A DNA stretch of 64,000 nucleotides from Camellia lanceoleosa. Taxonomy: Eukaryota; Streptophyta; Magnoliopsida; Ericales; Theaceae. The translations under genes and the position numbers were made by a program. The stretch lies in assembly GCA_025200525.1 (NCBI GenBank), contig CM045762.1:120964979-121028978 (forward strand), given 5' to 3'. Shown piece after piece: positions 23,741 through 35,394 of this stretch (within the stretch, counting starts at the first letter, position 1; the number at the start of each line of letters is the position of its first letter). Below the pieces are notes generated by a model. It saw only the letters and a list, made by a program, of their open reading frames with translations, did not search any database and had not been told where the DNA came from.

Positions 23741-24559
23741 TGTTGGCTACATATTTTGTATAAGCCAGTTACAGTTCGACACGTGGCAGAGTAAGGGTAA
23801 TATAAGAAGACTATTTAAGTCTTCGATCCTGATCGTACATGTGGCAGTTAATATTGGTTCTCTTGTGATCTGAGTAGCATTGGATCGGTAAAGAGATACA
23901 AGGTGATGTGGCTTCAACGGTTACTCATATTCAAATTCAAATATAAGAGGAAAGCTCAACTGCAAGTGATGGCGTAGTGGAACTACCTATAAGGCAACAT
24001 GATCGACGATCATGGGCAAGCAGTTCGACGGTTTGAAGTGCAGTTCGAAGGTCATCCTTGACAAGTATAAATAGTAAAGAAGCCCTCAGAAAAAAGTCCC
24101 AGACTCAGATCATACAAACCAGCTTTACTTTACATATTTTCTTTTCCAGTTTTACATTTCCAGTCTTTACATTTCCTGTTCTTTAAATTCCTGCTCTTTA
24201 CATTCATGTACTTTAAATTCCTACTCTTTACATTCTTGTACTTTAAATTCCTGCACTGCACTTCATTCATAGGAGTAATTTCAAGTAGATTGTTGCTGTA
24301 AACCTCTACGAGGCTGAGTTTGGATCATTGTAAGTTTTCATTCTAATGAAATACTTCAATTGCTCTTCATTTAACTATTATTTTGCTTAATTTCTCCTAA
24401 GTCAAGCCACCAGTAAAAGTCCTCTTCATTGAGGCTGAAAGAACTAAAACACAATCGTCTGATAATTGGTTGGCAATTAAAATTTCTGTAAGGACTTATT
24501 GATCCTTGCTGACACGCTCGCATTTACGAAACTACCCTTTGAAAGCCAAAAAGCCAACA
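23741..24559 (+). repeat. 3' LTR of element 1
   Basis: 819 bp, about 95% identical to the 5' LTR by eye. Differences are spread along its length and are mostly transitions. It ends AGCCAACA and is followed by the duplication ACAGT. Confidence 0.95.
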
Positions 24560-24564
24560 ACAGT

Positions 24565-25104
24565 AAAATCCAAAAAACAGTAAGGTACAAGTGCAACTTG
24601 GTAGTTTATAAAAGCATATTTATTTTTTATTTGGAATAATACAAAAATTGATTAAATGATTTAATTTGTTAACATTTAATGCCAAAAATATAGGTATAAG
24701 ATAAACCAAAATTAAATGTTATTATATTAAATAACTTACAAATCATAACTTAATTTTAAAATCATGCCAAGTATAAAACTAAAAACAAAAAAGAAATTTT
24801 ATTTTCGTAGTAGAAGAAAATATTATTTCGACTGAAATACGACATGGTTTGGGTATATACTAAGTATGTCTGGATACGTTAATAATTAAGAAAAAAAATT
24901 GAGTTCGTGTTTTATGTACCCGGTACGTATGCAGAAGTACCATACAAAATATCATACGCCGGTAAGTACTCGGTATAGGTACGACATGTTTATTGAAATA
25001 CCAATGCTTCATAGTTTGAGACTTAAATAAATAATTCTAAATTAGGATTTTTATATTTTGTTTAATTTTTTTTACATAGTATATTATTTAAATTTTTAAT
25101 TTTT
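24565..25104. other. AT-rich segment inside foldback I
   Basis: No gene. It includes a short CGGTACG/GGTACGAC-rich patch (about 24915-24995) reminiscent of the subterminal sequence of the hAT-like element at 1419-2384. It may be a remnant of a related element. Confidence 0.4.
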
Positions 25105-25385
25105 CATTATGGAGATAAAAAAATTATTTAGTAAATATTTAAATTTAATTTTTTATATTTGGGGGCTAATTGATTTTTAAGTTGTAGTTTGAAGGAAAAA
25201 AATAAAATTCTAAATGAAGTTTGATACCACGTCAGCAAATTTCGTTTGATTGTAAACGAAAACAGACAACAGGGATAAATTGATGAAATTTTAAAAAGTT
25301 TAGGGGTCAAATTAAAATAATGCGAAGTTTATGTGCCAATTTGACAAATACGTAATAGTTTGGGGGCAAAATAATATTTTGTCAA
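25105..25385. mobile_element. Foldback element I, right arm
   Basis: Read in reverse it gives the 'CCCCAAACTATTACG...GCTGACGTGG...AATTAGCCCCC' order. This matches 3147-3260 and also the layout of the MULE-type foldback at 43780-44203. The outer end is near 'CAAAATAATATTTTG' (about 25370-25385). The target duplication cannot be checked because the left end lies outside the window. Confidence 0.6.
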
Positions 25386-25390
25386 CTTTA

Positions 25391-25902
25391 TTCAAATAAT
25401 CTGTAATCACTAATTTTTAAATAATTTTAAAAAGTTTCTAAAAAAATTAACCAAATATTTGTTAAAAATAATAATTAAAAAATGTAAAAGTTAAAAAGTA
25501 TAATTTTTAAAGCTAAACAAATTATGATAAATATAAATAATTAAATTTCAAATAGAAATACACTGAAAATGTTAACAATTAATCCATCAATAAAAAATAG
25601 TGTGCCCATTCAAGAAAAATTTATGATTCCATCGTGCAAATGCAAATTATGTGTGATTTGACACAAATAAAATAATTAATAAATAAAATATGGTAAATAA
25701 TTAAAAAAATATATATTATCGTCGATTTTAATGTGCACTTATATGGTGCAAATACGTATCGCGGTGTAAGTAGAAATTGTGTTCGGTATAATTGACATGT
25801 GTTCAATAAAAATATATTATGTGTGGTTCAGATTAGTTATTTGCTAACATTTTCTTTGTATGTCTCTTACAATTTAATTATTTATATTTACCATAATTTA
25901 TT
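25391..25902. other. AT-rich spacer
   Basis: About 510 bp of AT-rich sequence between two foldback elements. I see no gene or clear repeat boundary. Confidence 0.5.
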
Positions 25903-26396
25903 GGGTAAATTACACTTTGCCTCTTAAAGTTTCACCCATTTTTTATTTTGGCCCTTTAAGTTTATTTTTTTTCACTTTAGTCCCTTATGTTTACAATCCT
26001 TCTGACTTTGGCCATTTAGGTTTGCAATTCTTCTCACTTTGACCCTTCATGTTTACAATCATTCCCACTATACTCCTAGAATAATTTCTATCTAAAAAAC
26101 TGACAAAATCTGCCACATCACCAACACATTAGCTCCATGTGTAATGTAAAAAATTCACTAAAGATGCAAAATATGAAAAATAGAAAACAAAAAAATCAGA
26201 ATTTTTTTTTTTAGCGTGAACTTTTTTTCAAATTTATTTATAAATATTATTACATTATAGATACATTTAGCTTGGATGCACCTAAAAAACTAAAAACAGA
26301 TTTAACTAAAAAAGAAGAAGAAGAAGTTCACTAAAGACTAAAAAAAAACGATAGTAAACTTTTCATTTCAGAATTGACAATATAGGTGTTTTAGTC
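25903..26396. mobile_element. Foldback element II, left arm
   Basis: Starts GGGTAAATTACACTTTGC, like many MULE-type ends. 25930-26180 is the inverted partner of 41640-41890 ('CATTTTTTATTTTGGCCC..TTAAGTTT', 'TGCCACATCACCAA.ACATTAGCTCCATGTG'). 26225-26340 is the inverted partner of 30375-30480 ('ATTATTACATTATA.AT.CAT', 'GATGCACCTAAAAAA'). The whole therefore folded back before the giant LTR (26402-30364) and the MULE (30499-41629) entered it. Confidence 0.75.
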
Positions 26397-26401
26397 AGTA
26401 T

Positions 26402-29400
26402 TGTAGACAAGCCCGCGGGGGACCTTGCTACAGCTCGAACTCGATTTTGTTGTCACGGTTCTTAATCTTGAATCAAAGAGTCCAAATTTGGCAAATCGTT
26501 TTGAGAAAACAGATTTTTGAAAGAAGTGCCAAACATGGACTGCTTTGCCAGATACAGAGTCGTCATCTAAATATTTTATTTTCGGAAATTTAGGAAACCC
26601 TGACTCGTTGCCTAAGGCCACGTGTCCGTCATCACCAAGGTCGCCTCGGCTCGGGAACTTGAGTACGATTGGGGAAGGTCACTTCGTGAGCACCCCCGCT
26701 CGCCTGATCAAAGATCGGCCTCTACTAATCATGATATCCAGTTTTGAAAACATTGTGCGTTCTTATTCCGGTTATTAGCCTAGATTTACTATGTGATGCG
26801 CACAGCATACAAGTATAGACTGAGTCGCCTGAATTGGAACAAAATATTTCATGTTTATTTTTAAAAATGGTTTGATAGTGCTACTCGCAAATAGGCTAAG
26901 ACGTGGATTTGCCACCCTCGGGTGGGCTTAGAAAACATGATTTTGCCACTATCTAGTGGGCTTAAAACACACAGTCAATGATTTGTTCCAATCCAACTAA
27001 CCCAACCTTCACCCACAAGCATCCAAGCAGGTATATCACATAAGCAGTTAGCCTCATGGTAAGCATGCTATTCATGGCAGTCACTCACACGCATGTAAGG
27101 ATGCTAAAGCATAAAACGCACCGAGTACTCCAAGTCAAAACAGAAACCGATTAGAAATCATGCATGATCCTAACTACATAGAAATGCCTAATGCAACACA
27201 TGCAAAAATGCAACTATAGCAGGCTCGGCTATCCTAAACATGACATATGAGATGCTACAGCTAACATGTATTCAACTTAGAATTGAAATACAAATACAAT
27301 TAGTATGATGCGCCGAGCCCGGTGCATGCAAAACAGATGAATGAATGCAAACATGCTATCATACTGTATGCTAATTGAAACATGCCCTAATCTAACCATC
27401 ATAAGCGGATAAATAAAAGGGAAGAAAAACGTGGGGTTGGAAGACATACATCACACACACACACTTATTACAATTATGCCCTCGCACAGAGGGTCCGAAA
27501 GAATAATATACAGTCCCGAATAGTACAGTCCAAATAAATAATACAGTCCAAATATGTATAAAATCCTAATTAATTAACAAATTAACTAAGAAAACAATAA
27601 ACTGGCATGCAAGCCAGGGACTGCCTTGACTCCTCTTCAGATGATGAATGATGCATATCCGAGTTGCCTTTGCGTGGAAATCCACTATAATGCCCCAATT
27701 AGCCTCTGTTTTGCAATAGTTTTCGGAAAGCGCGCCAAGCCCCGGAAGGCTACTAATTCTTGATTTGCTGCAACAGAGAGCAGGAAAGGGGCATGGCAAT
27801 GTATTTTCACAAATGTATGTATGCCTTGATCATCGTGCCACCAATCACGCATATCAATGCATGATGGCCAAGGAATCGAATTGCACAACTCAATATGGAA
27901 TGAATGAACATGAATATACAACTAAGTCCTAACTCCATCATGGACAATCCGGAGTGTCGATGACTGGGGAATTGAGACACGTTCCGTCACTCGGAGTACG
28001 AAACGCCCCTCGTTTCCCGTGCTCGGGCTAACTCCTATCCCGAACACAATGCAATATGCATGACATACATGAAATGCAACTAAGATACAACCTAATATGC
28101 AACATGCTATGAAATGGCATACACGATGCACGAGGTAACATGCATACACAATGCGCTAACATACAACCTAGCATATACAACGCTATGGAATGAAATGTCA
28201 TACACAATGCGATATGGACTTACACTAACACAAGTGGACCTCAGTCACACTCACATAAGAGGCCATTAGATGAAAATGAGACACTCGAAATGCGTGCACA
28301 CGTGCAAGCAAACCGAGGACCGACCCTAAGGCACGAAATGCCACTCTAACAAGACATGGCAAAGCATGGAATATGGCATACTAGCATGCAAATTTCAGTA
28401 GCAAATATTGATGCAAAACTGCCCCGAAACATGGCAAAGTGCACCCGATGCATGAAATGAAACCCGAAATCCAAAATTAGGCACATGGAATGACTTATAG
28501 CTATACAAAGCATGCATTATTTGAACAAGAAGCATGAAGACAGAAGCAAGGCAGTCCCAAAAAATGCATATTTACAGTTTTAAGCAAGGCCAAACAGTGA
28601 ACACAAATGGGGCTAAGCTAGCATACAAAAATGGCCCTAAAATTGAGATAATGAAGCAAGTAGCAGCTTCTGGCCCCAAATGGCCGAGAGCCATTCAACA
28701 AAGTTGAAGAGGGGCTCAAAAAATGGCATTTTACAGTTAGTGACCAAACCCAAAACAGTGCACAAGAAAGCCTAAAATACTATGCAAGATAAGGCCAAAA
28801 AGAGGGCTTCAACACAAAGTATACAAAGGATGTCTCAAACAGCAAAATACCCTTAATAAAACATGAAGAGGGGGTCAAAATAAGACTATTTACAGTTTGG
28901 ACCAGATCCCAAAAACAGAAGCACAAGGGGCTAACAAATCATGCAAAAATAAGGCCAAAAGAGGGATACAAAGGCAAGTGGAAAATGGAAGCCTCAAACA
29001 GTGAGTATCCCTTCAACAATGTTGAATAAGGGCTCAAAATAAGCCACTTTACAGTTTACAACATGTCTCAAAACAGTTTATACATAGGCCTAAAATACTA
29101 TGCAAGAAAATGGCATAAAAGAAAGGTAAAGAAGCAAGTGCCACAAGGAAGCCTCAAACAGTGAGAGGCCCTTAAACAAACATGAAATAGAGCTCAAAAA
29201 AATACTATTTTCAGTTAGGGTCGGAGCTCAAAAAAGTAAGCACAAGGAGCTAGACTATGAACCAAGAAAAGGGTCAAAAAGAGGAGAAGAAGACTTACCC
29301 TTGAAGACTAATCTTTGACAGCCTTTTGGACCAAAATGAAGCACTCCTAGGCTCTGAAGAACAACCTCAAGCTTCTGGAATGGAAGATGGAAGGGTGGGG

Positions 29401-30364
29401 CTATGGGTTGGTGAAGAACCAAAGGGGTTTCTAAGGCTTAGAGTAGAGAGAGAGAGAGATTTAATGTGAGAGCTCTAAATCAAAATTTTCTAACCCCTAA
29501 AACCAGAGCTGGGGGGTGTTTATATAGGCAAAAAAGTGGGGGAAAAGGGGGGGAAAATTGAAATTCAAATTTTTCCCCAAAAAGGCCAAAAAGTGAGATA
29601 AAGAGGCAAGTGGTAGCTTCTGGCCTCAAATCGAAGAGAGCTCTTTAGCAAAGTTGAAGAGGGGCTCAAAAAAAGACATTTTTTAGTTTATGACCAAGTC
29701 CAAAACAGCTCACAAGTAAGCCTAAAATACCATGCAAAAATAGGCCTAAAAGAGAGTTAAAAAGGAAAGTGATAGTAGGAGACCTCAAACAGCAAAAGGT
29801 CCTTAATCAAACATGAAAAGGAGCTCAAAATATGACTATTTACAGTTTGGGTCGGAGCCCAAAAATGCTTGCAAGCGAGGCTCAGGGGCCAAAACGCGCA
29901 GCTTGGGGCCCCGAAAACTGACTGTTAGGCACCGGAAGTGGTGTTCGACCACGAAATTGATCTCTCGGACCACAGTGTCCCTCAAAATGGAGGGAATAAG
30001 GTATGTACCAAAAATCGGAGCAAACGGAGATGGTTAAGCGGTGCCGAACCGAGGCACACGGCCGTCGGCTCCGAAAAACCGGAAACCGGGCTCCAAACGG
30101 GAAAAATGGCCTACGACCACGAAACGTAGCCTACGGCCACTGAGAGATGATCTATGAGACCTCTCCCTTCCTTCGGGAAGAGAAAACAGAGAAAATAGAG
30201 CCTGGTTCGCAAACCGAGGCAAAACACAAAAGAGTCCGGAAGTCCGGAGGCAAGGCTCGCAGCCGGGACTCCGCAACCTCAGAACGAGCACAATATGCAA
30301 CATCACCAAGCGCTCAATCGGTGACGTCTGAGTCTTAAGGTCGGTCAAAAATGGAGTGTCTACA
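26402..30364 (-). mobile_element. Giant solo LTR, copy 2 (4.0 kb)
   Basis: Minus-strand ends TGTAGACACTCC and GCGGGCTTGTCTACA. It is flanked by AGTAT at 26397-26401 and 30365-30369. It shares with copy 1 the terminal 1.5 kb at the low-coordinate end, the TATA region and the final U3 block. It lacks the hairpin array except one unit near 28275-28315, which accounts for much of the length difference. About 28640-29240 holds divergent tandem units ('...AAGAGGGGCTCAAAA...'). Small frames inside it are not genes. Confidence 0.75.
29519..29528 (-). promoter_or_regulatory. TATA box of giant LTR copy 2
   Basis: CCTATATAAA on the minus strand, at the same place as the TATA box of copy 1. Confidence 0.55.
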
Positions 30365-30369
30365 AGTAT

Positions 30370-30489
30370 ATTTTCATTTTTTTTTGTCTTTAGTAAACTT
30401 TTTTTCTTTTTTTAGTTAAAATTTGTTTTTATTTTTTTAGGTGCATCTAATTTAGATGCATTTATAATGTAATAATGTTTATGAAAATG
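30370..30489. mobile_element. Foldback element II, inner right arm
   Basis: Lies between the giant LTR copy 2 and the MULE. It pairs with 26225-26340 on the other side of the LTR. Confidence 0.75.
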
Positions 30490-30769
30490 GAAAATTTACC
30501 CATAAATCCTATTTCATGAAAAGTGGAACCATTTGGTCCTAAATGTTTTTTTATGCACCATTTAGTCCCATTTTTTTTTGGCAATGTTATTTACTTAATT
30601 TTAATTATTTGCAGTTTACAATTGTACCCCTTTTGTGGGATGTTTTGTTGCCTAAATTGGTGGGGAGTCGGTTTTTTTATTTTGGGGGATTGGTAATGTT
30701 TTTGAATGCAAGGGTTTGGTGAAAACGGGGTTTGGGGAGTTGTTTATGTCCATTGTTTTGTCCCATTGG

Positions 30770-31640
30770 TTCAGAGTTTGGTGTATCGAACGGCTGTGCG
30801 ACATAGGTTTGTCTCTCTCTATTTTGATTTTTTCTGCCTTATTTTTTGTGACTCTGTATGTCTTGGATGTTACGGTATTGACTACATCAATGTCAACGTC
30901 GGTTCTGGTAACATCGCCTTGTGTTCTTGTGGCTGTTTCCTATATATTCATCACATTGTTTGTTGATGTTTATGTGGTTGGTTCAAAGTTTGGTGTAGCA
31001 ATTAGTTTTGTGACATAGGTTTGTCTACTTGTTTTCTGAAATTTTCTGCATTTTTTTGTTGTGACTGTGTATGTATTGCATGGTACGGTATGAACTACAT
31101 GAACATCAAGTCGATTCTGATAACATCACTTCTGTGTTTCTTGTGACATTGTATATATTCAGTACATTGTGTTGCTTGATGTTATGTGGTTGTAAATCTT
31201 TGTATATATGGTTGTGTTATCAACGTCGACTCTGGTAACATCAACTTTGTTTTATTGTGGCAATTTCACATATATTCATCACAGTGTTTGTCAACATTAT
31301 GCGGTTGGTTCAAACTTTTGGTGTATCAAACGGTTTTGTGACATAGGTTTGTGTCCATGTTTTCTAAATTTTTCTGTTGTTTTTTTATGTCTGTGTATGT
31401 GTTGCATGTTACAGTGTTAACTACATCAACATGAAAATTGATTTTGCTGACATCATTATTGTTTTCTTATGACTGTTTCATATACATTAAGCACATCGTG
31501 TTGTTTGATGTTACGTGGTTGTAAGTTTTAGTAAATATTGTGTGTTATCAACGTCTATTCAATTAACATTACTGTTCGGCAGCTTGTGGGTATTTGATAT
31601 ATCTTCAGCACCATGTTTTGTTCATGTTATGTGGGTGTAA
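30770..31640. repeat. Subterminal repeats of the MULE, left side
   Basis: Three to four diverged units carry 'TTTGGTGTA.C.AACGG.TTGTGACATAGGTTTGT', then a Tgtatgt-rich stretch and 'ATATATTCATCACATTGT..GTT.ATGTTATGTGGTTG'. Spacing varies from about 210 to 330 bp. The right side (39200-39800) has a complementary vocabulary (AACATTAACAT, CCACATAATTAACAC) but no clean unit. Confidence 0.6.
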
Positions 31641-31798
31641 AGTTTTTTTATGTTGTTTGTGTTTTGATGTCGGTGAGTGTTCTTGTATAGATTAATGGAT
31701 AATGTATTTTTTAAAGTGGGTACAGTGTTGTGTTATCATTCATTCATTGTCATACGCGTTAGCCATCTACTGATTCGATTATAGATTTTGTGGCAGGT

Positions 31799-34187
31799 AT
31801 GGATGGTGTGTTGTTGTTGTGCACTTACGGGCAAACAAATATTGTTGCTTAGTTGCATCGAGTGATGACATTCACGCAGCTGCTTGACGATATTTGTGGC
31901 AAGTTCGATGATTTGGTATGGGATGCGGTGTGTATGTTATGGGATGTCCCTAGGTATAAGAAGTTTAAGGTTGATAGCGATGACGATATCCAAAACATGT
32001 TGTGCCTTGCGGAGGCATTTGGCCTGAAATATTTTGATGTTCTTATTCAGATCCGCGACGTTCCGGTGGGCGGTAACAACAGGGGTGCGTATTGCCATGA
32101 AGGTCAGAAATTCAATTTCGGTAATCAGACGTTCGGTATGGATGATCAGACGGATCTGTTACCAACATATTGTCCTAACAAATCAAAGACGTTCTTGTCT
32201 GCTCAGTGGGCATTCGGGATTACCCATGTTGGACAATGTTTTGCCGGTGGCGTTAGTGAATTTTGGAAAATATTATGCAAGTATGCCGTTGAACGCGGGT
32301 TTCAGTTCAAGTATTTGAAGAATGATTCAGTTCGCATTACGGCAGTTTGTAAGTTTGTAGAGTCCACAGGATGCGCATGGTCAGTGCATGCGAGGGTGTT
32401 GTCATCCAATGGGATTTTATGCGTTAAGAAGTTGGATAGTGTGCACAATTGTGGAGCTACTGTTCGAACACATACAAACCCACGTACGGGGTCTGATTTG
32501 GTTTCAAGCGTTGTCGCAGATCGGGTGCGTGCTAAGCCATTGACGCGTCCTACGAACATTGTTTTCAATATGAAAAATGACTATGGTTTGGATATTAGTT
32601 ACCAGGTTACGTGGTTAGGGGTTGAGAAAGCAAGAGGTGAAGTCTACGGAGATCACGCTATGTCATTCGACCAACTTAGATAGTATAGTGATTCCGTTAT
32701 GAAAAAGAACCCACACAGTTACATTAACCTTGAATTTCACCAACAAACTGGGAGGTTTGTTAGGTATTTTATATCCTTCCGTGCATGTATAGATGGGTTC
32801 AACCATTGTCGGCCGTTACTTTTTTTGAATGGTACTTTTCTCAAGGGTAGATTCAAGGGGAATTTGTTAGCTGCTACTGCGAAAGATGGCAATAAAGGTG
32901 ACGAATCAAATTTTTGGTTTTATTCTTTGCTAACAAAAAAATTTGTCACATTTCAGTTCCGAATGTTTTAAATGAATATTTTACATATATATGTACTGTT
33001 TGCAAATTTTTCAGATGTGTACTACATGATGTGTACTTCACTTATGCTTTTGTTTATTCTTTTTTTGCAGGCTTGTTTCCAGTGGCCTTCGCAATTGTTG
33101 ATTCCGAAAATCAACAAAATTGGAAATGGTTTTTACGAAATCTTAAAGAAGTCGTGGGTGACGAGCATACATTGACGTTTGTTTCGGATCGTCATGCGGG
33201 TCTCTTACAATCTATGCCAATTGTATTCCCCTCAGCACATCACGCATTTTGTTTGCTACATCTTCAAATGAATTTGAGAGACCGAATGAAATACGTTAAT
33301 GCATCTCGTAAAGTTGGGTTGATGCGGAAGCTCCGAGAATGTGCTTATGCCCCAACTATACCATCTTATAATCAGAAAATAGAGGTGTTGAAAGAGTGTA
33401 GCCCGGCTGTGGTCGACAACTTCTTGAAAGACTTGCATCCATCCCACTGGGCTAATGCGTATTTCATGTAAGTTTGATTATACCCGTAGCAGTTTGTTTG
33501 TTTTAGACAAAATTTTGTGTTCAATGTTATTATCCTTTTCCCAGGGGGCAACGTTACGGTGAGATGTGGTCGAGTGCAGCTGAATCGTTTAACAACTGGA
33601 TACAGGACGTGCGACATCTTCCAATTACTAGGTTGGTCGACATCGTTAGGGGGTAAATAATGGAACAAATGGCGAAGCGTAGAGCCAAGGCAAGGGAGTG
33701 GACCGGCGTGTTATGCCCGAAAATAGAGAAGAAATTGGTCACCGCGTATAATGACAGCAGGGGCTGCAGTGTTAGTCAGGCTGATGACAATGTTTACGAG
33801 GTGCATAGTCAACCCTCTGTTTTGGTTGATGTGGCAAGGCGATCATGTTCATGTTTCCAGTGGCAGCTGAATGGGTTTCCGTGTTCTCATGCTGTTGTTG
33901 CTTTCCATAACAGTGGACGGAATATATACAATTCTATTGAAACGTACTATCATATTGACAAATTTCAAGCTGCGTATAACGCAACAATTTTTCCCATTCC
34001 AACTGTTGAGAAGCCGGCATTTTCGGCTAATGATTTTATGATAGCGCCCCCTAAGGTGAAGCGTCCGGCTGGGAGGCCGAAACGTAAACGAATTCCATCA
34101 AAGGGCGAGGTTGTGCAACGGATCCGTTGTGGTCGGTGTGGAAAAATAGGCAACCACAATAGGAAGACTTGCAAGGAGCCTATTTGA
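31799..34187 (+). pseudogene. mudrA-like MULE transposase
   Basis: ATG at 31799 after a possible 3' splice site. PB1-like N-terminal region (about 31855-32060), MuDR DNA-binding domain (about 32180-32660), then the transposase core. Intron 1 is 32898-33070 and intron 2 is 33468-33544 (both GT-AG, frame-consistent). The core reads '.LNGTFLKGRFKG', with Asn at 32828-32830 where the first catalytic Asp belongs. 'VSDRHAGL' carries the second Asp and 'AAESFN' the Glu. A SWIM zinc finger (C-S-C...C-S-H, about 33840-33890) and a C-terminal C-x2-C-x4-H/N-x4-C knuckle close the protein. Stops: 31850, 32681 (TGG to TAG), 33655 (CAA to TAA). It would cut and insert the element in the nucleus; this copy cannot. 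Confidence 0.9.
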
Positions 34188-34970
34188 TCATCTTACAGCA
34201 AGCTTATTTCTTTTGTTTTTTTTCTTGGGTGTTTTCCCAATTCATTCAACTTCATACATTTAATCTTTTTTTTCAACATTTCTTCCTGTTCATTTAAATT
34301 CCCACTTCAAAAAGTTTATCCATAACATTATTAGTGTATATGGATCACACATGTGGGTTTGCTTTCACATTTCAACCCATTTTCACAAACGTATTTTGTC
34401 ATACCACCGGGCACAACATTTAACATTTCAGTTAAATTTTCCAAAAACACATTAGCCAAATCATTTTCCTTTCCTCACCACTACCTACGTTGTCTGTTGC
34501 GCATTTACTATTACACCCAAATCTGATACATGAATATGTTATAAACATTTTCTTACTTATTCGTGATGCTACACGGATCAACTTAAAGTTACATGTATTA
34601 TGCAACATGTTAACAAGTAACATGTTTCCCAATTAAATTCTTACTACAAACAACTTCACACGCTTACAAACACAAATGTTTCAACTACAAATTCCCATTC
34701 TGTAGTTCAACTTTTGGGATTAACGCCAACACCCTACCTAAACACAATGTCAACGCTGCAACCCCAAAACTAACCCAGGACAAACTTTTTACACATTCTC
34801 GAACACAAATGTTTCAACATGAATGTACCCTCATGTTGGCTAATTTTTGGGTTTAACACCATCACCTACATAAACACAATCAGCACATACACATTAGAAT
34901 CTGTCAAACCCAATAATAACATCATTCACAAACACAATTTAACAACGCACGCACAAAATTTATTAAAATT
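34188..34970. other. Non-coding spacer within the MULE
   Basis: AT-rich, between the convergent 3' ends of the transposase and protease genes. It has scattered 'AACACAAATGTTTCAAC' and 'AACACAAT' phrases, no gene. Confidence 0.5.
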
Positions 34971-35394
34971 TACTAACCCTGCCTAAAAAACCATCCCGGT
35001 TTTGCCCATGTTTTACCAACGTTTGCTGTAAAATATTTTTTGTTTCTCCATTAACAGAGACGCAGCTAATGAAGCATGAACAAATCAGTAGCACATAAAC
35101 AGAACATTTCCATGTTCAACAGGAAAAACAAAAACAAAATCGAAGCTAATATATGCATTCCAGCAAATGTGTCATTCCATAACATTTACTAACCCTGCCA
35201 AAGAACACACAACCTGGTTTTTCCCATGTTGTCCAATGTTTTGCTGTATAATATTTCTGTTTCTGTATTAATGGACACGCAGCTAATGGAACATCAAAAA
35301 ATCACTACCATATAAACAAAACATTTCCATGTTAACAGAAAAAAACAAAAACAAAAAACGAAGCTAATATATGCATTCCAGCAAATCTGTCAGG
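34971..35394. repeat. 216-bp tandem duplication
   Basis: 34971-35186 and 35187-35394 begin TACTAACCCTGCC and end in 'ATATGCATTCCAGCAAAT.TGTCA'. Identity is about 80-85% by eye. The second copy runs into the stop codon of the protease gene, so it duplicates that gene's 3' untranslated region. Confidence 0.8.

Larger units (their letters stand above)
3571..24559 (+). mobile_element. Tat-type Ty3/gypsy retrotransposon, element 1 (21 kb, nested)
   Basis: Two LTRs (818 and 819 bp) start TGTTGGCT and end AGCCAACA. They are flanked by the 5-bp duplication ACAGT (3566-3570 and 24560-24564). Order on + is LTR, primer-binding site, gag, protease, reverse transcriptase, RNase H, a second RNase H, integrase. 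Then come two genes on the opposite strand, a purine tract and the 3' LTR. The second RNase H plus antisense genes before the 3' LTR place it in the Tat/Ogre group (family knowledge). About 40 differences between the LTRs by eye (roughly 5%) mean it is not recent. Removing the nested giant LTR leaves about 15.4 kb. The coding region is dead from many stops and a frameshift. Confidence 0.93.

Noticed and set aside
30706..31420. Plus-strand frames of 70-100 codons before the MULE transposase
   Set aside because: They follow the subterminal repeats and have membrane-like composition only because the DNA is T-rich.
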